Below, one piece after another: positions 22,200 to 34,235 of a stretch of DNA of 64,000 nucleotides (position 1 is the first letter of the stretch; the number at the start of each line of letters is the position of its first letter). The stretch spans positions 79,306,844-79,370,843 of the forward strand of contig OY744525.1 in NCBI GenBank assembly GCA_963556195.1, in the 5' to 3' direction. Origin of the DNA: Sepiola atlantica (lineage: Eukaryota > Mollusca > Cephalopoda > Sepiida > Sepiolidae). A program made the translations under genes and the position numbers. The notes under the pieces are model-generated. The model saw only the letters and a list, made by a program, of their open reading frames with translations. It did no database searches and was not told the origin of the DNA.

Positions 22200-23830
22200 C
22201 TTTTCTCTACTAGGAAGATATGTTTCACTTGCCTGGTCGACACTTGTTAGTCTAAACCAATATTTATTCAATATTTACAATGTAAGTATATGTGAATACC
22301 CTAAACGGTTGGGGGGGGGGGGTGGAGGCTTAATGGATATTTTTATCAGGTATCTTTGAAAAAACTTATTAGATCTATTGTGTTCAATTATGCATTGATA
22401 CCTTTGGGAAAGGTGTTAACCCACAATTTATCTCCAGCCATTGATAAAACTAATCTTATACAAATAATTATTGTTTCGACATGAGCCAAAAGTAAAACAG
22501 ACAAATGAAACCAAACTAAAAATGGCTGAATAAGAAAATGGCTTAATTGATTCCATAGTCCATGTCAATATCCATTACACCACTCAAGTGTATGTAAGTC
22601 TATCATTGGCCACATCCTCTGTAATAAATTCACATAGAATTATTTCTTCCAAGGTTTAAGAGACACTTCCAGAAGTATCATAAAGGATCTGATTAATTCA
22701 TTAAAATTCAGGACACAAAATCACAAAAAAAAATTTTTTTAATCTAAAAGAAGAGAAAAAATTTCCTTGTACCAAAATCAATATATTTCCTCTATATAAA
22801 CATAGTCTGATGAAATAAGAAAAACGCAAATAAAAGAGATTTTAATGTTGAACAGAAAATAAAACTTTTAATTTGAATGGGATCATGTGATTTAATTCAT
22901 CTCAAATCATGCAAGGACATGATCATGTAAATAATTATCATAAAGTCTGTAAAAATATTTACTTATAAACATTTAAGAGTACAAAAGACTAAACTATGAC
23001 TAATTTTGTTGAGATCCGGTTGGTTTAATTGGTTATAAATTGCTTCTAAAATGTTAAACATATGAGGATTTGCTAAGAATATTGGTGAAATTTATAAGAA
23101 GCCATCTAATGTTATTATAATTTGTTAATATATTATTAATGTTTTAGCCTATATGATTTCGCTCTAATATATTTCATATGAAAAAGGTTGGTTTATTGTG
23201 TATTTGTTTGTATTTGATTAGACTATGTGTGTATTCTAATTGTCAAGGTAAATAGATATTTTTAAAGTACATTGATTTATTCATAGTTTATGGAACATGG
23301 ATTAAATTTGAAGAAATTGTATAACTATTTACAAAACATTCTTGTTTACAATATTTTTTTACACGTTTCTCATTACTAATAAAAACTAACATTTTGCTGC
23401 CGTTGACCATGACTCAATCTATATAAGACCCATAGTTGATGTTTTTCTTCTTGCATATCAGGAGTTACAGCTAAAATGCTGGTTATACAACTGCTGATTT
23501 CAAACAGAATCCACAGATATTTAGTATTATATAGATGAAATCAGCTATGCCAAGTTCAAATTCTATCAGATGTATACTGATCATTTACAAAACAATACTA
23601 TTCTTATTTGTTTGTTATGCCTCTTTGGGTATTTCTCTTTTTAACTATCTTCTAAACTCAACCTTTAAAAAATAGGCATTGCACATAACATTTACAGTAT
23701 CAATACATTATTAATATACAGATTAAATTCAGTGAAACATTTAACCCGATAATTCTTCAAAATGCCATTTTATTCGTTGTTTTTACCATCATTTTCTTTC
23801 ATTCATCCAATTTCATCTTAAAATGTTCTA
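22200..23830. other. No gene; a poly-G run and a SINE-head-like fragment
   Basis: GGGGGGGGGGGG at 22311-22322. At about 23535-23570, ATCAGCTATGCCAAGTTCAA resembles a SINE F1 head. The rest is AT-rich without a recognised feature. Confidence 0.5.
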
Positions 23831-23834
23831 CACT

Positions 23835-24060
23835 AATACTGTCTTTAATCTTAATGTTGGTAAAAATATTACCCTCCCCCATGGGTAAAATAGCAACTTG
23901 TATTCAATTAATCGTATACAATAAAAGTTTCTGTATTTCAGTATAAAATAACCCCAAAAGTGATGTAAAACACTCAAAACTGAACCAAGCAATCTGGAAT
24001 TGAACCCCAACTGCTGTCAGATCCGATAAAGCAATTACTTGCATGTATAGAATGACCGAG
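23835..24060 (-). repeat. SINE family F1, copy 3
   Basis: The minus strand begins with a tRNA-like head (ATCAGCTCGG near 24062; B-box-like GGGGTTCAATTCC near 24008). The body reads TATACGATTAATTGAATACA, AGTTGCTATTTTACCCATG and GACAGTATTAGTGTAG, which match the other F1 copies. Confidence 0.65.
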
Positions 24061-24480
24061 CTGATCCACAATTATGGGGCTATGTGATAATAGAGTAATT
24101 TCTGTACGTTTGTTGATAATGTCACCATTACAGCCATTGTGCTTACCACTCTATGTGGGCCGAGGCTTTCAAAACTCAATTACAATGACTCGTAAACCGT
24201 GTGTCAAGCTTTTATGATAACCAATATTCATTTCTTTTATGGTAGATAAGCTTGAAAAATGCCGTGATTAAATGGAGTAAGCAAGGTAGACCAATGCATT
24301 ATTGAAAGACATTATAATTAGCAGTAGATATAATGCAGATCTCTAAACGGCATCCAGCCAACTGAGCTGAGCAGAAATTATGGTAAAGAGGCATTTATTT
24401 GCAAGCTTTGTTACGATGAAAATATTTATGGTACTATGTTTTCAAGTATGCATGTTGTCATTCTCATATATATAACAATA
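24060..24480. other. No feature seen
   Basis: Unique-looking sequence without a long open frame or repeat match. Confidence 0.5.
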
Positions 24481-24482
24481 AT

Positions 24483-24737
24483 AAATAATAAATGTGGCTT
24501 ATCTTTACACTTAACTGTAGTTTTATGGATCATCTAATCACCAAAAGTGCATTAATAAAATCCTGAACGTTTTTATACATCCAAATACAAATTTAAACTG
24601 ACCTAGAAAACAAATTCTGAAAGCAATACAGCAATACCAAAAATCTGTTTGAATTTGTATAAAAACGTTCAGGATTTTTTTAATACACTTTTGATAAAGT
24701 GCCGTAAAATGTTAAGGTAAGTCACATTTATTATTTA
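24483..24737. mobile_element. Snapback MITE with ~100-bp inverted arms
   Basis: The ends AAATAATAAATGTGGCTTAT (24483) and GTAAGTCACATTTATTATTT (24717-24736) are inverted repeats. Inside, ACCAAAAGTGCATTAATAAA, ATCCTGAACG and TTTTTATAC (24540-24578) pair with 24657-24695. The whole element can fold into one long hairpin. Non-coding, so it would depend on another element's enzymes. Confidence 0.8.
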
Positions 24738-24790
24738 CTAGCAAGAATACCCATCGTTTCCCCGAGATTGAATAAGGAACCCTATGTCCT
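24737..24790 (+). repeat. ACTAG-family terminus
   Basis: ACTAGCAAGAATACCCATCG, then TTTCCCCGAG immediately abuts the MITE end. ATAAACAGACGGTAACTACA at 25258 could be the far end. Confidence 0.55.
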
Positions 24791-25580
24791 TTTGAGCCTA
24801 GCCCATAAAATCATATTACATTTTTTATTCTTACTTTTTACATTTCATAATATTCAGTTTTGGAGCTGGGGCCCAAGCATGTACTCAGCATTGATTACGT
24901 GAGAGTGGCTGTAAGTATAGAAATTAATTTAAATAAATTTTGGTAAATTTATGTCTTTAACCCTCTTCGGGCACAACCTGTGTTTTTCCCAGGAATGAGC
25001 AAGGAACTGTGTCCACTCTTGCTCCAGGGCCTTAAGATCCTTACTAACATTTTTATTCTTATTTTTTAATTTCTATAATTTAAAATTGAGTTATAAATTA
25101 AGGTTATGTGCAAATGCAGATCTCAAGATAATGTTGTAACTCCCCTTTGATGAAAATGAAATATACTTATCCAAATACCATGGGTAATGTAGTTTCAAAA
25201 TATATATGCTTATCAGGTTTTATCACAGAAAACCTAGATGAAGTTTGTGAACAAACAAATAAACAGACGGTAACTACAATTTTTGTGGGTAATAATCAAA
25301 AATATTTATTATAATATTTATTATTATATTATATATTTCATTCTGAAACTAAACACACATACCTCAGAACTAAATATAGACCTGGGACTTCTCAATAGTT
25401 ACTCTTTCTACAAACATACGAACTGACCGACAACATTTTCCAACAGGTGAAGAAAAAGTGTGTGTTACGGTGAGATGCTAACATCTTTCCACTTTAAGAG
25501 TCCCAATATCCACTTTTTAGTTTGTTGTTATTTTATTTTATTTTTTTCATACTTGCCAGGGCCACCAGTAAATTGTATTC
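24790..25580. other. No gene; body of the ACTAG element and unclassified DNA
   Basis: Two related paragraphs (CCTTTTGAGCCTAGCCCATA at 24790; GGGCACAACCTGTGTTTTTC near 24970) each lead to a TTTTTATTCTTATTTTTTA-type block, suggesting an internal duplication of about 230 bp. Confidence 0.45.
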
Positions 25581-25589
25581 ATTCATCTG

Positions 25590-26125
25590 TCTATCCCCCC
25601 TCTATCTCTCTCTCTCTCTTGCTCTCGGTTTCCTTCTCTCCACACATATATATATATGTGTGTGCATATGCCTCTGTGGGTGTACGTATGTGCATGTATA
25701 TACCTATACACACATATCTTTCTATGCCTCTCCCCCTCTTTCTCCACATGAATGTGCATGTATGTGTGGGTACGGATGTGTATGTATGTGTATGCATGTG
25801 TATGTATGTATATATGCATGTATATGTATGTGCATATATGGAGGTGTATCTGTGTATGCATGTGTGGGGGTGCATGCGGATATATGCATCTCCATAGTAT
25901 TTTCATTTTTCTAAGTTCACAAACTCTCAGTGTACTAAAAAAAACACCCCACTCTGAACTTTTCATGACTCCAGCCAATTGGCCTGTCCCCCCCTCCATC
26001 CCCCTCCTTTCTCTCTCCCTGTTTCATGTGTATATGGATGTATGTGTGTGTGTGCTCGGTATATAAATAAGCTGACATAAGTAGGTGAACCTGCTGATGT
26101 GTTTGTGTGTGGGTATTTACAGACA
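25590..26125. repeat. Cryptic (CT), (TG), (TGTATG) simple sequence
   Basis: (CT)n at 25603-25619, then TGTATG- and TGCATG-rich DNA to 25890, CCCCCTCC-type runs near 25990, and TGTGTGT at 26043. Open frames on both strands up to 145 codons are read-through with Tyr-Met-Cys-Val repeats. Confidence 0.85.
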
Positions 26126-26486
26126 CCCATTCACTTGTGTATCTATCTATATATTTATTTATTTACATTCATTCATGTCCGGGTACATTTGAATCATGTT
26201 TATGACCACTTGACTCTTGCCTCTCGGTATTAGGGACAACTCCTGTTTTTTTCACCATTTCACTGGCCTACCCCACCACTTTTTTCCCATTCTACCACCA
26301 CCCTCCTCCCACCGTACACACAATTGATGAAGGCCAAGGATCAAGGCCGAAAATTTTGTTCTCCTTTTAAGAAAAACTTTTTAAGCTTTTTTATACATAA
26401 GGGACAATTGATATTCCTAGATGTCAAAAAATAGAAAATAAGTAAATGATATATTAAAAAATATATACCTTTCACATTGATTTTTT

Positions 26487-26488
<2 letters not shown>

Positions 26489-26558
<70 letters not shown>
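26489..26558. repeat. (AT)n microsatellite
   Basis: About 34 AT units. Confidence 0.95.
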
Positions 26559-26559
<1 letters not shown>

Positions 26560-26840
26560 AAAAAATGTGATCCGTTGGGTCACCCATGAAGCTTGGGTTA
26601 GATTGTTTGAATCAGAAAGAAGGCGATCAGCAATAGACCAAACCCAGAAGGATGTAATGACTGGGAGGATGGCCTCCTAGAACCACATCGAACCATACCT
26701 CATACCAATAAAGAAGGGTCTACCAAGAGACAAGACAGAATGATGCCAAAAATTCCTCCAATGTGTATGAAAAGAAAAGTGAGTTTGCAAAGTCAGTTAA
26801 ATAAAATAAAAATTTATGAATCCAAATTAGTCTTTATGTC

Positions 26841-26841
<1 letters not shown>

Positions 26842-26875
<34 letters not shown>

Positions 26876-26882
26876 TCTCTTT
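26842..26882. repeat. (CT)n microsatellite
   Basis: About 20 CT units with one CC interruption. Confidence 0.95.
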
Positions 26883-27369
26883 CTCTATCAAATTACTGTG
26901 TGTGTTGATATTCCCTTGTCTTAAATGAAGCATTCCAATCTTTTTATTCTTTTCATTTATTTATTACCTTCGATTGTTAGGAAACATCGAGAGAAGGAGT
27001 GACTGAAACGAGGGTGGTAGATACTTTATAGAATAAGAGTGGGGGAGTCCAAACAACATACAGTGAGAAAGGGTGAAAGTGATAGATAGAAAGTTAGGAA
27101 GAGCTGGGTCGCTTGATGAATTATTTGGAGATCATGGCTAATTGAGATGGAAATTTTTTCAAACATAATTTTATCCCAAAACTGAGGAATATTTTAGCAT
27201 GTGTTTTGTGTGATTAAAATATATAGGAAAAACAACTTAGGAAAACAAACGTTGATTAACTCAGATTTAGTATAATAATAGACAAGTCATTGTTATATCT
27301 GAAAGGATATTGGGTCCGTGTGCATGCAAAGTTTGCTGTCTTGATTCGGTTTGTTTCTTATTATGTCAA

Positions 27370-27464
27370 TTGACACTATACATTAGCATGATCCTTCATC
27401 AATACCTTCGGTTTCTGTGAAACCGAAGGTATCAATGAAAGATCATACTAATATATAGTGTCAA
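27370..27464. repeat. 95-nt hairpin, 46-bp arms, 3-nt loop
   Basis: Left arm 27370-27415 and right arm 27419-27464 are reverse complements at 41 of 46 positions by my alignment, with loop TGT. The arm part nearest the loop (AATACCTTCGGTTTC) is perfect. Non-coding. It could be a small snapback element or a transcript hairpin; it has no terminal motif that I recognise. Confidence 0.85.
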
Positions 27465-27892
27465 TCGAAATAAAAAATATATATACACGCTTGCACAAGT
27501 GATTGAGCATTCTGTTTTTTCTTCTATAACACGAAATGACACACACATATATATGCTCCCTATATATAGGTTGAACTATCTAATGGGGAAAAAATGGTTT
27601 CCACTTAGCATAAAAGCAATACTCTTCTATTAAGAATAGAATTCTCTTAGGTCAGCAAATAGCATGAAAAATATGTAGACAAAAACTACATAGCATTATA
27701 AATTCTCCCTAGTGCCAGTGGCGAGTTTTTTTAGCATGGAGGTAAGACACTAGACATCGCTGGTAACAGTTGGACATGACCTATCATTTGGATTTTAAAT
27801 ATCAGCATGGATACACTTACTATATCTCACCACACTGAACATTTGTGATACGACGAAACAGGTTTGTGAATGATTACATTTTATATATATAT

Positions 27893-28190
27893 ATACTAGC
27901 AGAGTTATGAGGAGTTGCTGTGGGTGCGGGAATAAGCACACCAATAGTAAAAAATATTGCTAGTTTTGTGAATATAAATCCAACAGAAGCAGTCGATTTT
28001 TAAACATCATCATCGTGAGTTATGTATTACTTTAAAAATTGAAACAACAAATAAACGCATTTTAAATATTAATCTGAACAACAAAAAAAGAAGAATCCTG
28101 CTTGTTGTGTGAATTTAATTCCAATAGTAACAGTGTTTTTTTTTAATTTCATCATCCTGAGTTAAGCATTGTTTCAAAAATAGAACATGT
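27893..28190 (+). repeat. ACTAG-family terminus with an 80-bp direct duplication
   Basis: TACTAGCAGAGTTATGAGGA and GTTGCTGTGGGTGCGGG start it. Then TTGTGAATATAAATCCAACA to AAAATTGAAACA (27972-28050) is repeated at 28113-28190 (TTGTGTGAATTTAATTCCAA, ATCATCCTGAGTTAAGCATT). Confidence 0.6.
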
Positions 28191-28384
28191 AATATAAATA
28201 TAGAGTACATAATTAATGAAACCGATTTGAATTCCTTTTTTTTATGTAAAGAAGAGACTGGAAATTTCTCTAATTTACTGGATAAACGGAATCAAATATC
28301 AAGTTGTCAAATGCAATCTATAGCAGTCTAACTTTAAGAATCCGACTGACATCATTTTATATATTAGATATATATTTAATTAAC

Positions 28385-28665
28385 TGGTCTATTTGGCACA
28401 GTAGTTAGAGTGTTCCTAATGTGCCGGGAGACTGAGGTTCAATCCTCTGTTGAGTTATATCAAAGACTCAAAAAATGGTACTTGATGCCTTCTTGCTAAA
28501 AACTCAACATTTTTAGATAAGGATCAAAGGTAAAGTGTACTCCAGGGAAAGGAATGGAGTGGCGTCCTCCCTTACATTTCAGTATAGTATCCAACAAAAA
28601 GTGAGCTTTAGGGTCACCCTCGATTATGGTCAAACCACTTTACTTACTTAATATATATTAGATTG
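28385..28665 (+). repeat. tRNA-derived SINE, family F2
   Basis: The head TTTGGCACAGTAGTTAGAGT (A box, 28391) and GAGGTTCAATCCTC (B box, 28434) have tRNA-like spacing. The body continues through GGTACTTGATGCCTTC, GGAGTGGCGTCCTCCC, and ends near CAAACCACTTTACTTACTTA. Pol III promoter boxes are well preserved compared with the other SINEs here. Non-autonomous; would use LINE enzymes. Confidence 0.75.
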
Positions 28666-29235
28666 GATGAAACATTTAACAGTTTATCAATTTTATTAAA
28701 GAGAAAAATAAAATGTTCAAATTGCTAAATGTTTTTTTATTAGCTCATATAGTCAATATTACCCCGAACACAATATGTTGAATAAGTTGAAAAAAATAAA
28801 TACTATTTTTAAACAAATTTTTAAAATTGATAAACTTGCATTCCCATGTTTTCACATTATCACGTTTTCAAGTTTTTATATTTTAGAACAATTCTTTGTA
28901 AGTCTAATATTTTTTTAATTAAATATTTTTTTTGTGTAAGGTTAATCTAATAAAAAAGGAGATAAAATAAAAGAACCTGATCATTGTTTAATCGTGTCGA
29001 TAACCGAAATAATGCAATGTTCTAAGACTTCTTTCTCTATTTACTATTTCAATTCTAATTTTAGAATCTTTCAAATTAATATACCTAAATTATGTCTAAC
29101 TAATGCATTCCAAGTATCTTTTAATTTAAAATACTTTTATGTTAATGGTTTTATATGTTTTGCCCATGTAGACTTTGTTACAGTGATTGCAACATATTGT
29201 ATAAATATCTGATTTCAGCATGGTTTTAATTGGTA
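28665..29235. other. No feature seen
   Basis: AT-rich. The 72-codon frame at 28994 has no recognisable domain and a very AT-biased composition. Confidence 0.5.
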
Positions 29236-29237
29236 AT

Positions 29238-29768
29238 ATATGAGATCGGTCTGAAAAATAATTGGACTAGGTGTGCTGTGTGAGCTATAGATGAAAGAGG
29301 GATAAGAAGATTGTATTATCATCTAATATGATATTTTGTAATCTTGGTATTCTTCAACTGTCAGATTTATTTTACATGCTTTTGTTTATGCTTTTTCTTT
29401 TTCAGGTTGTTAAGCTGTGAGTACTGAGAAACGATGATGAATACCAAGTAACAGATAAAAAGAACATCACCATATTGAAACAACCTCTCTATTCATCTAA
29501 TCTTGCTCCGTGTGATTTAAAAAAAAATTTCCAAGCTCGTTGATCATCAAGTCGACCTCATTTGAAAGTTTGGAGGTCATCAAGAGGTCAGTTACAATAG
29601 AGCTGAGTGACATTACAAAAGAATCCTTCTAGCAGTGCAAAGAAGCATGACAGAGAAGGGTTTGAAAGTGCATTAAACTCAAGTGGGTTTACTTTGAAAG
29701 GAAACCCATGTAGTTTGTTGTTTGGACTGAAAAGACCAGTCCTGTTACTTTTTAGACACACTATGTAT
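29238..29768 (+). mobile_element. Mariner relic with imperfect TIRs
   Basis: Left end GAGATCGGTCTGAAAAATAA and right end (reverse complement TAGTGTGTCTAAAAAGTAAC, then AGGACTGGTC) are inverted repeats with several mismatches. The C-terminal third of a mariner transposase is readable in shifted frames: ILKQPLYSSNLAPCDL, SFESLEVIKRSVTIELSDI and KCIKLKWVYFE. Most of the catalytic core and the N-terminal DNA-binding domain are gone. Confidence 0.78.
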
Positions 29769-29769
29769 A

Positions 29770-31090
29770 TATAATGGCTTAAAAGTAATGCTACTACTTA
29801 AAATTATTTACCTTCTTCTTAAAACGTTATTCAATTTTTCTTCAGATATTAACAGCTAAAATCTTTAAAATATCTGTTAGCAAAGTTTAGCACAATCTAA
29901 GGAATCAGAATTATTGAATTCTATTTGAAAAATCAAAACTCAATATTCTTCACTGTGGTTGATTTTACATAGGTTGGGAAACTCAGTTCTCTATGAACAT
30001 TAGAAAATAAGGCCCCCGGTGAGCAAAGCATTCAGATAATCTTTTCTTTTAAGCAGATATGAGTATGTTACATATGCGTGGCTTATTTGGGGTTGGGAAA
30101 AATTTAAATCTTTCTTTCTCACTCTTCTATAACTCTGGTAATTCTCTTTGATTGTTGGTTAGTTTTTTTTTTGTAGTTTATTGTTCATACAGAAATTCTA
30201 AAGAATATACAATTTACTTCTTACGATTTTTTAATTGTATAATTGAAAACCAACATTTAAAAAAAGCATGACATAACTTCAAGACAAGAGAGAGAGAAAG
30301 AAAATAAAGGAAGTTAAAAAAAATATTAGAAAATAGTAGCATTGAAAACCAGAGGTTGAAAATGGGGTTAATAAATATCAATATATATCAATATAATAAC
30401 TATAATACATTATATATAGCCAACAGAACATTACATAAACATTCATCCCAATGCTTCATTAGCATAATAATTTTACAAACACCTTCTAATAAATTAATAT
30501 TCTGAACAATTCATTTCTGTTTTCGTTTTACAGTTTTCTTATATGTATTCACAAGTTTTGTTAATATTAATGTTATTATTATTAGTAGTAGTAATATTAA
30601 TTTCAATGATGTTATGAAAAACATTTAACGTTCAAAATGATTGTTTTGAAATTCGAATAACTTCCGGTCACATTTAAAGCATGCGTGTGTTTACACGAAC
30701 CAACAACTTAGATTAGCTGGAATAATTTATTTTTTTAAATTACACTTATCATTGAACGCAATAACAAAGTTTTTCTTTAGATATATACTTTATCTTTAAA
30801 ACTAAATTTGTTGTTGTTTTCAACGACGACGACGACGACTATTGAATATGATTATAGTTGCTATAATAAAGAAAAAAGAAAACGTCCTCACTACTCTCAG
30901 CTTTTTAAATAATAAAAAAAATAGATTCATATTTTTTTATAACTTTTTTTTTTTTGTCTTCTAAATGAATAAATGCGAAAGTTTTTTTCCATTTATCCAA
31001 ACTATATTTACATCAAAACACCAATTAATTGGAGATGGGTATAGTTAAAAAAATGTTTTTACTTAGAGACTTCCATAATTTTAACAACAA
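29770..31090. other. No gene; AT-rich with small simple repeats
   Basis: Small runs: TTATTATTATTAGTAGTAGTA (30568-30588) and (GAC)n at 30823-30838. The phrase CCAATTAATTGGAGATGGGT, then ATAGTTAA at 31020 echoes the ACTAG-family end at 31960. No open frame of note. Confidence 0.5.
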
Positions 31091-31094
31091 ACTT

Positions 31095-31515
31095 TGATAA
31101 ATTTGTAAATTAACACCCTCAGCTAAGTTTAAACAATGTGATTCTACTTTTTAACGTCATTCTAACTTATTAGGACAGTTAACTAATATTTCTGGCAAGG
31201 TCGTAAAACCACACGTAATCGCCGAAAAGAGTGGACCCCTGCCCCCAAAATAACGCACAGAATTTATTTCCAATAGCAAAAAAAAAAAAAAATGGTTAAC
31301 TGCCATTAAACCCTACAATGGCCCGAATATGGAGGATCATTTTAAGTTAATTTTATATGCGACACTGATGCCCAACTCAAAATTCTAAGATAATTTTTTG
31401 TTGTTTCCTACTGCCGCCAGGATTTTCTGTGTATCTACATGTAATCACCTAAAAAAGTAGCTTAGTATTTGGGGGGGGGGGGGGGGGGGGGGGCTGAGAG
31501 TGTTAATCTACAATA
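31095..31515 (+). mobile_element. MITE-like element, family G, copy 1
   Basis: GTAAATTAACACCCTCAGC (31106) at one end and GAGAGTGTTAATCTACA at the other (31496-31512) are inverted repeats. Inside are GTAATCGCC, AAAGAGTGGACC, AATAACGCACAGAAT and GTAATCACCTAAAAAAGTAG. A related copy lies in opposite orientation at 31690-31945. Non-coding. Confidence 0.6.
31471..31493 (+). repeat. Run of 23 G
   Basis: An uninterrupted G tract inside the MITE-like element. It can form G-quadruplexes and is prone to sequencing and assembly length errors. Confidence 0.95.
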
Positions 31516-31689
31516 ATACCAAAACATTAATTTTTTTTTTTATTTATACATGAAAAATAAGGTATTTCATTATTTATATAATTTTAAAGAAGCTATTTAT
31601 TTAATTTTCACGTGAAAAAATAACAACTAAACTCAATTGCTTAAAATTACAATAAAAAAGGGACGTACAGTTAAAAAATACAAGATTTT

Positions 31690-31945
31690 AAAAATAAAAT
31701 ATGGGTAAATTTGCAGATTAACACACTCCGCTACCCCTCCATATAAATATTCTGCTTTTTTAGGCGATTGCGTGTGAACACCGTGGAAAATGGAAAAACG
31801 TAAAACATATTTTAGAATTTAGAGTGATGGATCAGTTTCATATATATTTAACCTAAATTGTGCGTTATTCTGTGCGTTATTTTTTTTCGTAGAGGAGAGG
31901 TCCACTCTTTTAGGCGATTACATGCCAGTCGGACTTAGGGTTAGT
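31690..31945 (-). mobile_element. MITE-like element, family G, copy 2
   Basis: The minus strand has GTAATCGCCTAAAAGAGTGG, then ATAACGCACAGAATAACGC, GCAATCGCCTAAAAAAGCAG and GTGTGTTAATCTGCA, in the same order as copy 1. The pair forms an inverted arrangement about 200 bp apart. Confidence 0.6.
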
Positions 31946-31959
31946 GTTACAAATATATT

Positions 31960-32025
31960 AGTTAACTATACCCTCCCCAAATTAATTGCTGCCCAGAGGG
32001 CGGGTAGGTTTTGCTAGTATAAACA
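31960..32025 (-). repeat. ACTAG-family terminus (minus strand)
   Basis: The minus strand reads ATACTAGCAAAACCTACCCG, then CCCTCTGGGCAGCAATTAAT and GGGGAGGGTATAGTTAAC, a close relative of 11595-11665. Confidence 0.65.
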
Positions 32026-32439
32026 TAAAAGAATGTAAATTCTAGGTGTTATTATAATTTTTTATTTTAATATTTCGAACAGTCGAACATTAAAAACATG
32101 TATGTTTTGATAAAAATTGAATGAATATGAAACTTTTATCAAAAACTGGAAATTTTCAATTTTGTAAAATGTTCATTTCTCCATCTTAAGATACAAGTCC
32201 TTCCGCAAAAGGCTAAAAAAATCCCTACTTTTTAAAAAATTTCAACATATGCGCATCCATCTTGTTAGTCCCCTCCAAAACAAAAAATTATTTTAAGCAA
32301 CAAAAATTCATATTAAAACAAGATCTTTCTCAGTTTGTAAAAAGCCTATACGTATTAAACAAAAAGGAATCAGAGTTCAGACATGATTTGTGTGTGTTTA
32401 ATTTTAAAATCCATTTTGTTTTTTTTTGCTTGTTTTCTT

Positions 32440-32512
32440 TTTATGTGTATATATATACACACATATATATATACACATATATATATATATATATGTGTGT
32501 GTGTATATATTT
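32440..32512. repeat. (TA)/(CA)/(TG) compound microsatellite
   Basis: GTGTATATATATACACAC, then TA runs and TGTGTGTGTA. Partly palindromic. Confidence 0.9.
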
Positions 32513-32766
32513 TGCCACAGTCACATCATATACAATATCTATAAGTTTCCATTGAAAAAGATCTGTAAAGAAGAGGCTTTACCTTTATGCTAAAAGTTAT
32601 TTGACCTTTCTCGATAGATCAATTCACAAATATTGCAAGCAATATTCTTGAGGAGACTTACAAAATAAGCCAGTTTCATTACAGTCAATTCATGGTTAAG
32701 ACACCTTTCTCACACTGGAACAGATGTTTTAATAGACTAGCATTCAATTTTATGTGAATGTGTGTG

Positions 32767-32885
<119 letters not shown>

Positions 32886-32929
32886 ACAAAAAAAATAATA
32901 AATAAATAAACGCAGCAAAACTAACATCG

Positions 32930-34235
32930 GTTTATACCACAGAAAGTGGTTGTGAAAGGTCTAAGAGGATGGAAAAACCGAGGAAAGATAAAAACATCCA
33001 GACTTTAACTGGAAAGGCACAGAGTCTTATCGTTACTCAAATTCCAGAGAAATGGTAAACGGCTGTTGCAAGAATGCAAAGTAGTGATTTGCAATGATGA
33101 TGAACTTGCCAGAGAACTGAAAGGAATATGTAACATGAAGTCAATATAATACCGATAATTGTAGGAGCACTAGAAACAGTCCCGAAAAAACTGGAAAAAA
33201 GACTATACAATAGATAGAAATGATGAAAACAGCTGAAATCTTAAGGAAAATACTCAAATGTGGAAACCAACTCACATAAACTATAAACACTAACCAACCA
33301 CATGGAAGTTGTAACAGAAAATAAAACAAGACCATGGACGGAACATCACGTGAACTCAAGGGAACTGAAACTGAAAGAAATCTTATAAATTGACCCCCCC
33401 TCCCCAATGGCATCAGCCTCGGCTGATACCACACAAAATAGTTGGAGGAGGAGGATGGAGAAAACCGAGGACGGAGAGCACTAATCACACCTCTACTGGA
33501 AGAGTGCAGAGAGTACTATAACCTTGGGGAGGCTTATTGTCACCAAAATCCCGGAGAAGACCAAAGGTCGTTGCCAGCGAGAGATCAATGGAAAGTGGCT
33601 TTTGCGATAATCCAAAGTCATTTGCAATGGTTATCGAAAAAGGTGTTAAGTACTTTAAATCTGAGGAGACTTGTTGTCACTCAGACTCCAGGGAACACCA
33701 TCGGTTATTATCAATGAGCAATCATTGATGATGACCTGTGTGAGAACTCCTAGTGAGTACATAATAATAACCCATTCAAGAAAAGAGACCAGGTGTAACA
33801 ATAATCAACAAGAGGAGAAAAATTGAGGATTGACACCATACAATGCAAACAGCTGAAATATTTAGAAAAAGTCTCAACTGCGGAAACTAACCCACATAAC
33901 CAGGTAATACGGACCAAACACATGTAAAACAACAAATATAGAAAAAACATTACACTAATCCAAGGAAACTGAAACTGACACAAATCCAATAATCTGACAT
34001 TCTCCCCTAACCCCAAAATATGGTGACACTATCCTTGGTTGGTACTACAATAAATAGTGGTGAAAATTCAAGAAGAATGGAAAGACTGCAGAGAAAGTAC
34101 CATCCAGACTTCCACTGGAAGGGTGCAAAAAGTACTGGAATCTTGAAGAGGCCTATTGCACTCAAATTCCAGAAAAGCCAAATGTTGTTACTGGTGAAAA
34201 ATCAATGATAAACGGCTATTACGATAATGCAGCTT
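32930..34235 (+). mobile_element. Head-to-tail array of RLE-type LINE 3' ends
   Basis: Three successive 3'-end pieces. The first (32930-33105) is untranslated only. The second has a C-terminal coding trace (ELARELKGICNMKSI, then IIVGALETVPKKLEKRL, 33109-33215) followed by the 3' untranslated blocks (CTTATTGTCACC, CACTCAGACTCCAGGGAACA) and GAACTCCTAGTGAGTACATA with AATAA near 33770. The third runs from about 33771 to 34235 with the same coding remnant and blocks. The open frames in this stretch are not genes. Confidence 0.72.

Noticed and set aside
25460..26126. Open frames of 94-145 codons on both strands
   Set aside because: They are read-through of TGTATG/CATACA and CT simple sequence with repetitive amino-acid content.
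26318..26360. TTGATGAAGGCC..GGCCGAAA, hammerhead-like
   Set aside because: GGCC/GGCC can pair before GAAA, but stems I and III do not form and the C of CTGATGA is T.
26553..26680. Frame with VIRWVTHEAWVRLFESERRR after (AT)n
   Set aside because: Plausible coding texture for about 40 codons but no family that I can name and no continuation; could be a transposon fragment.
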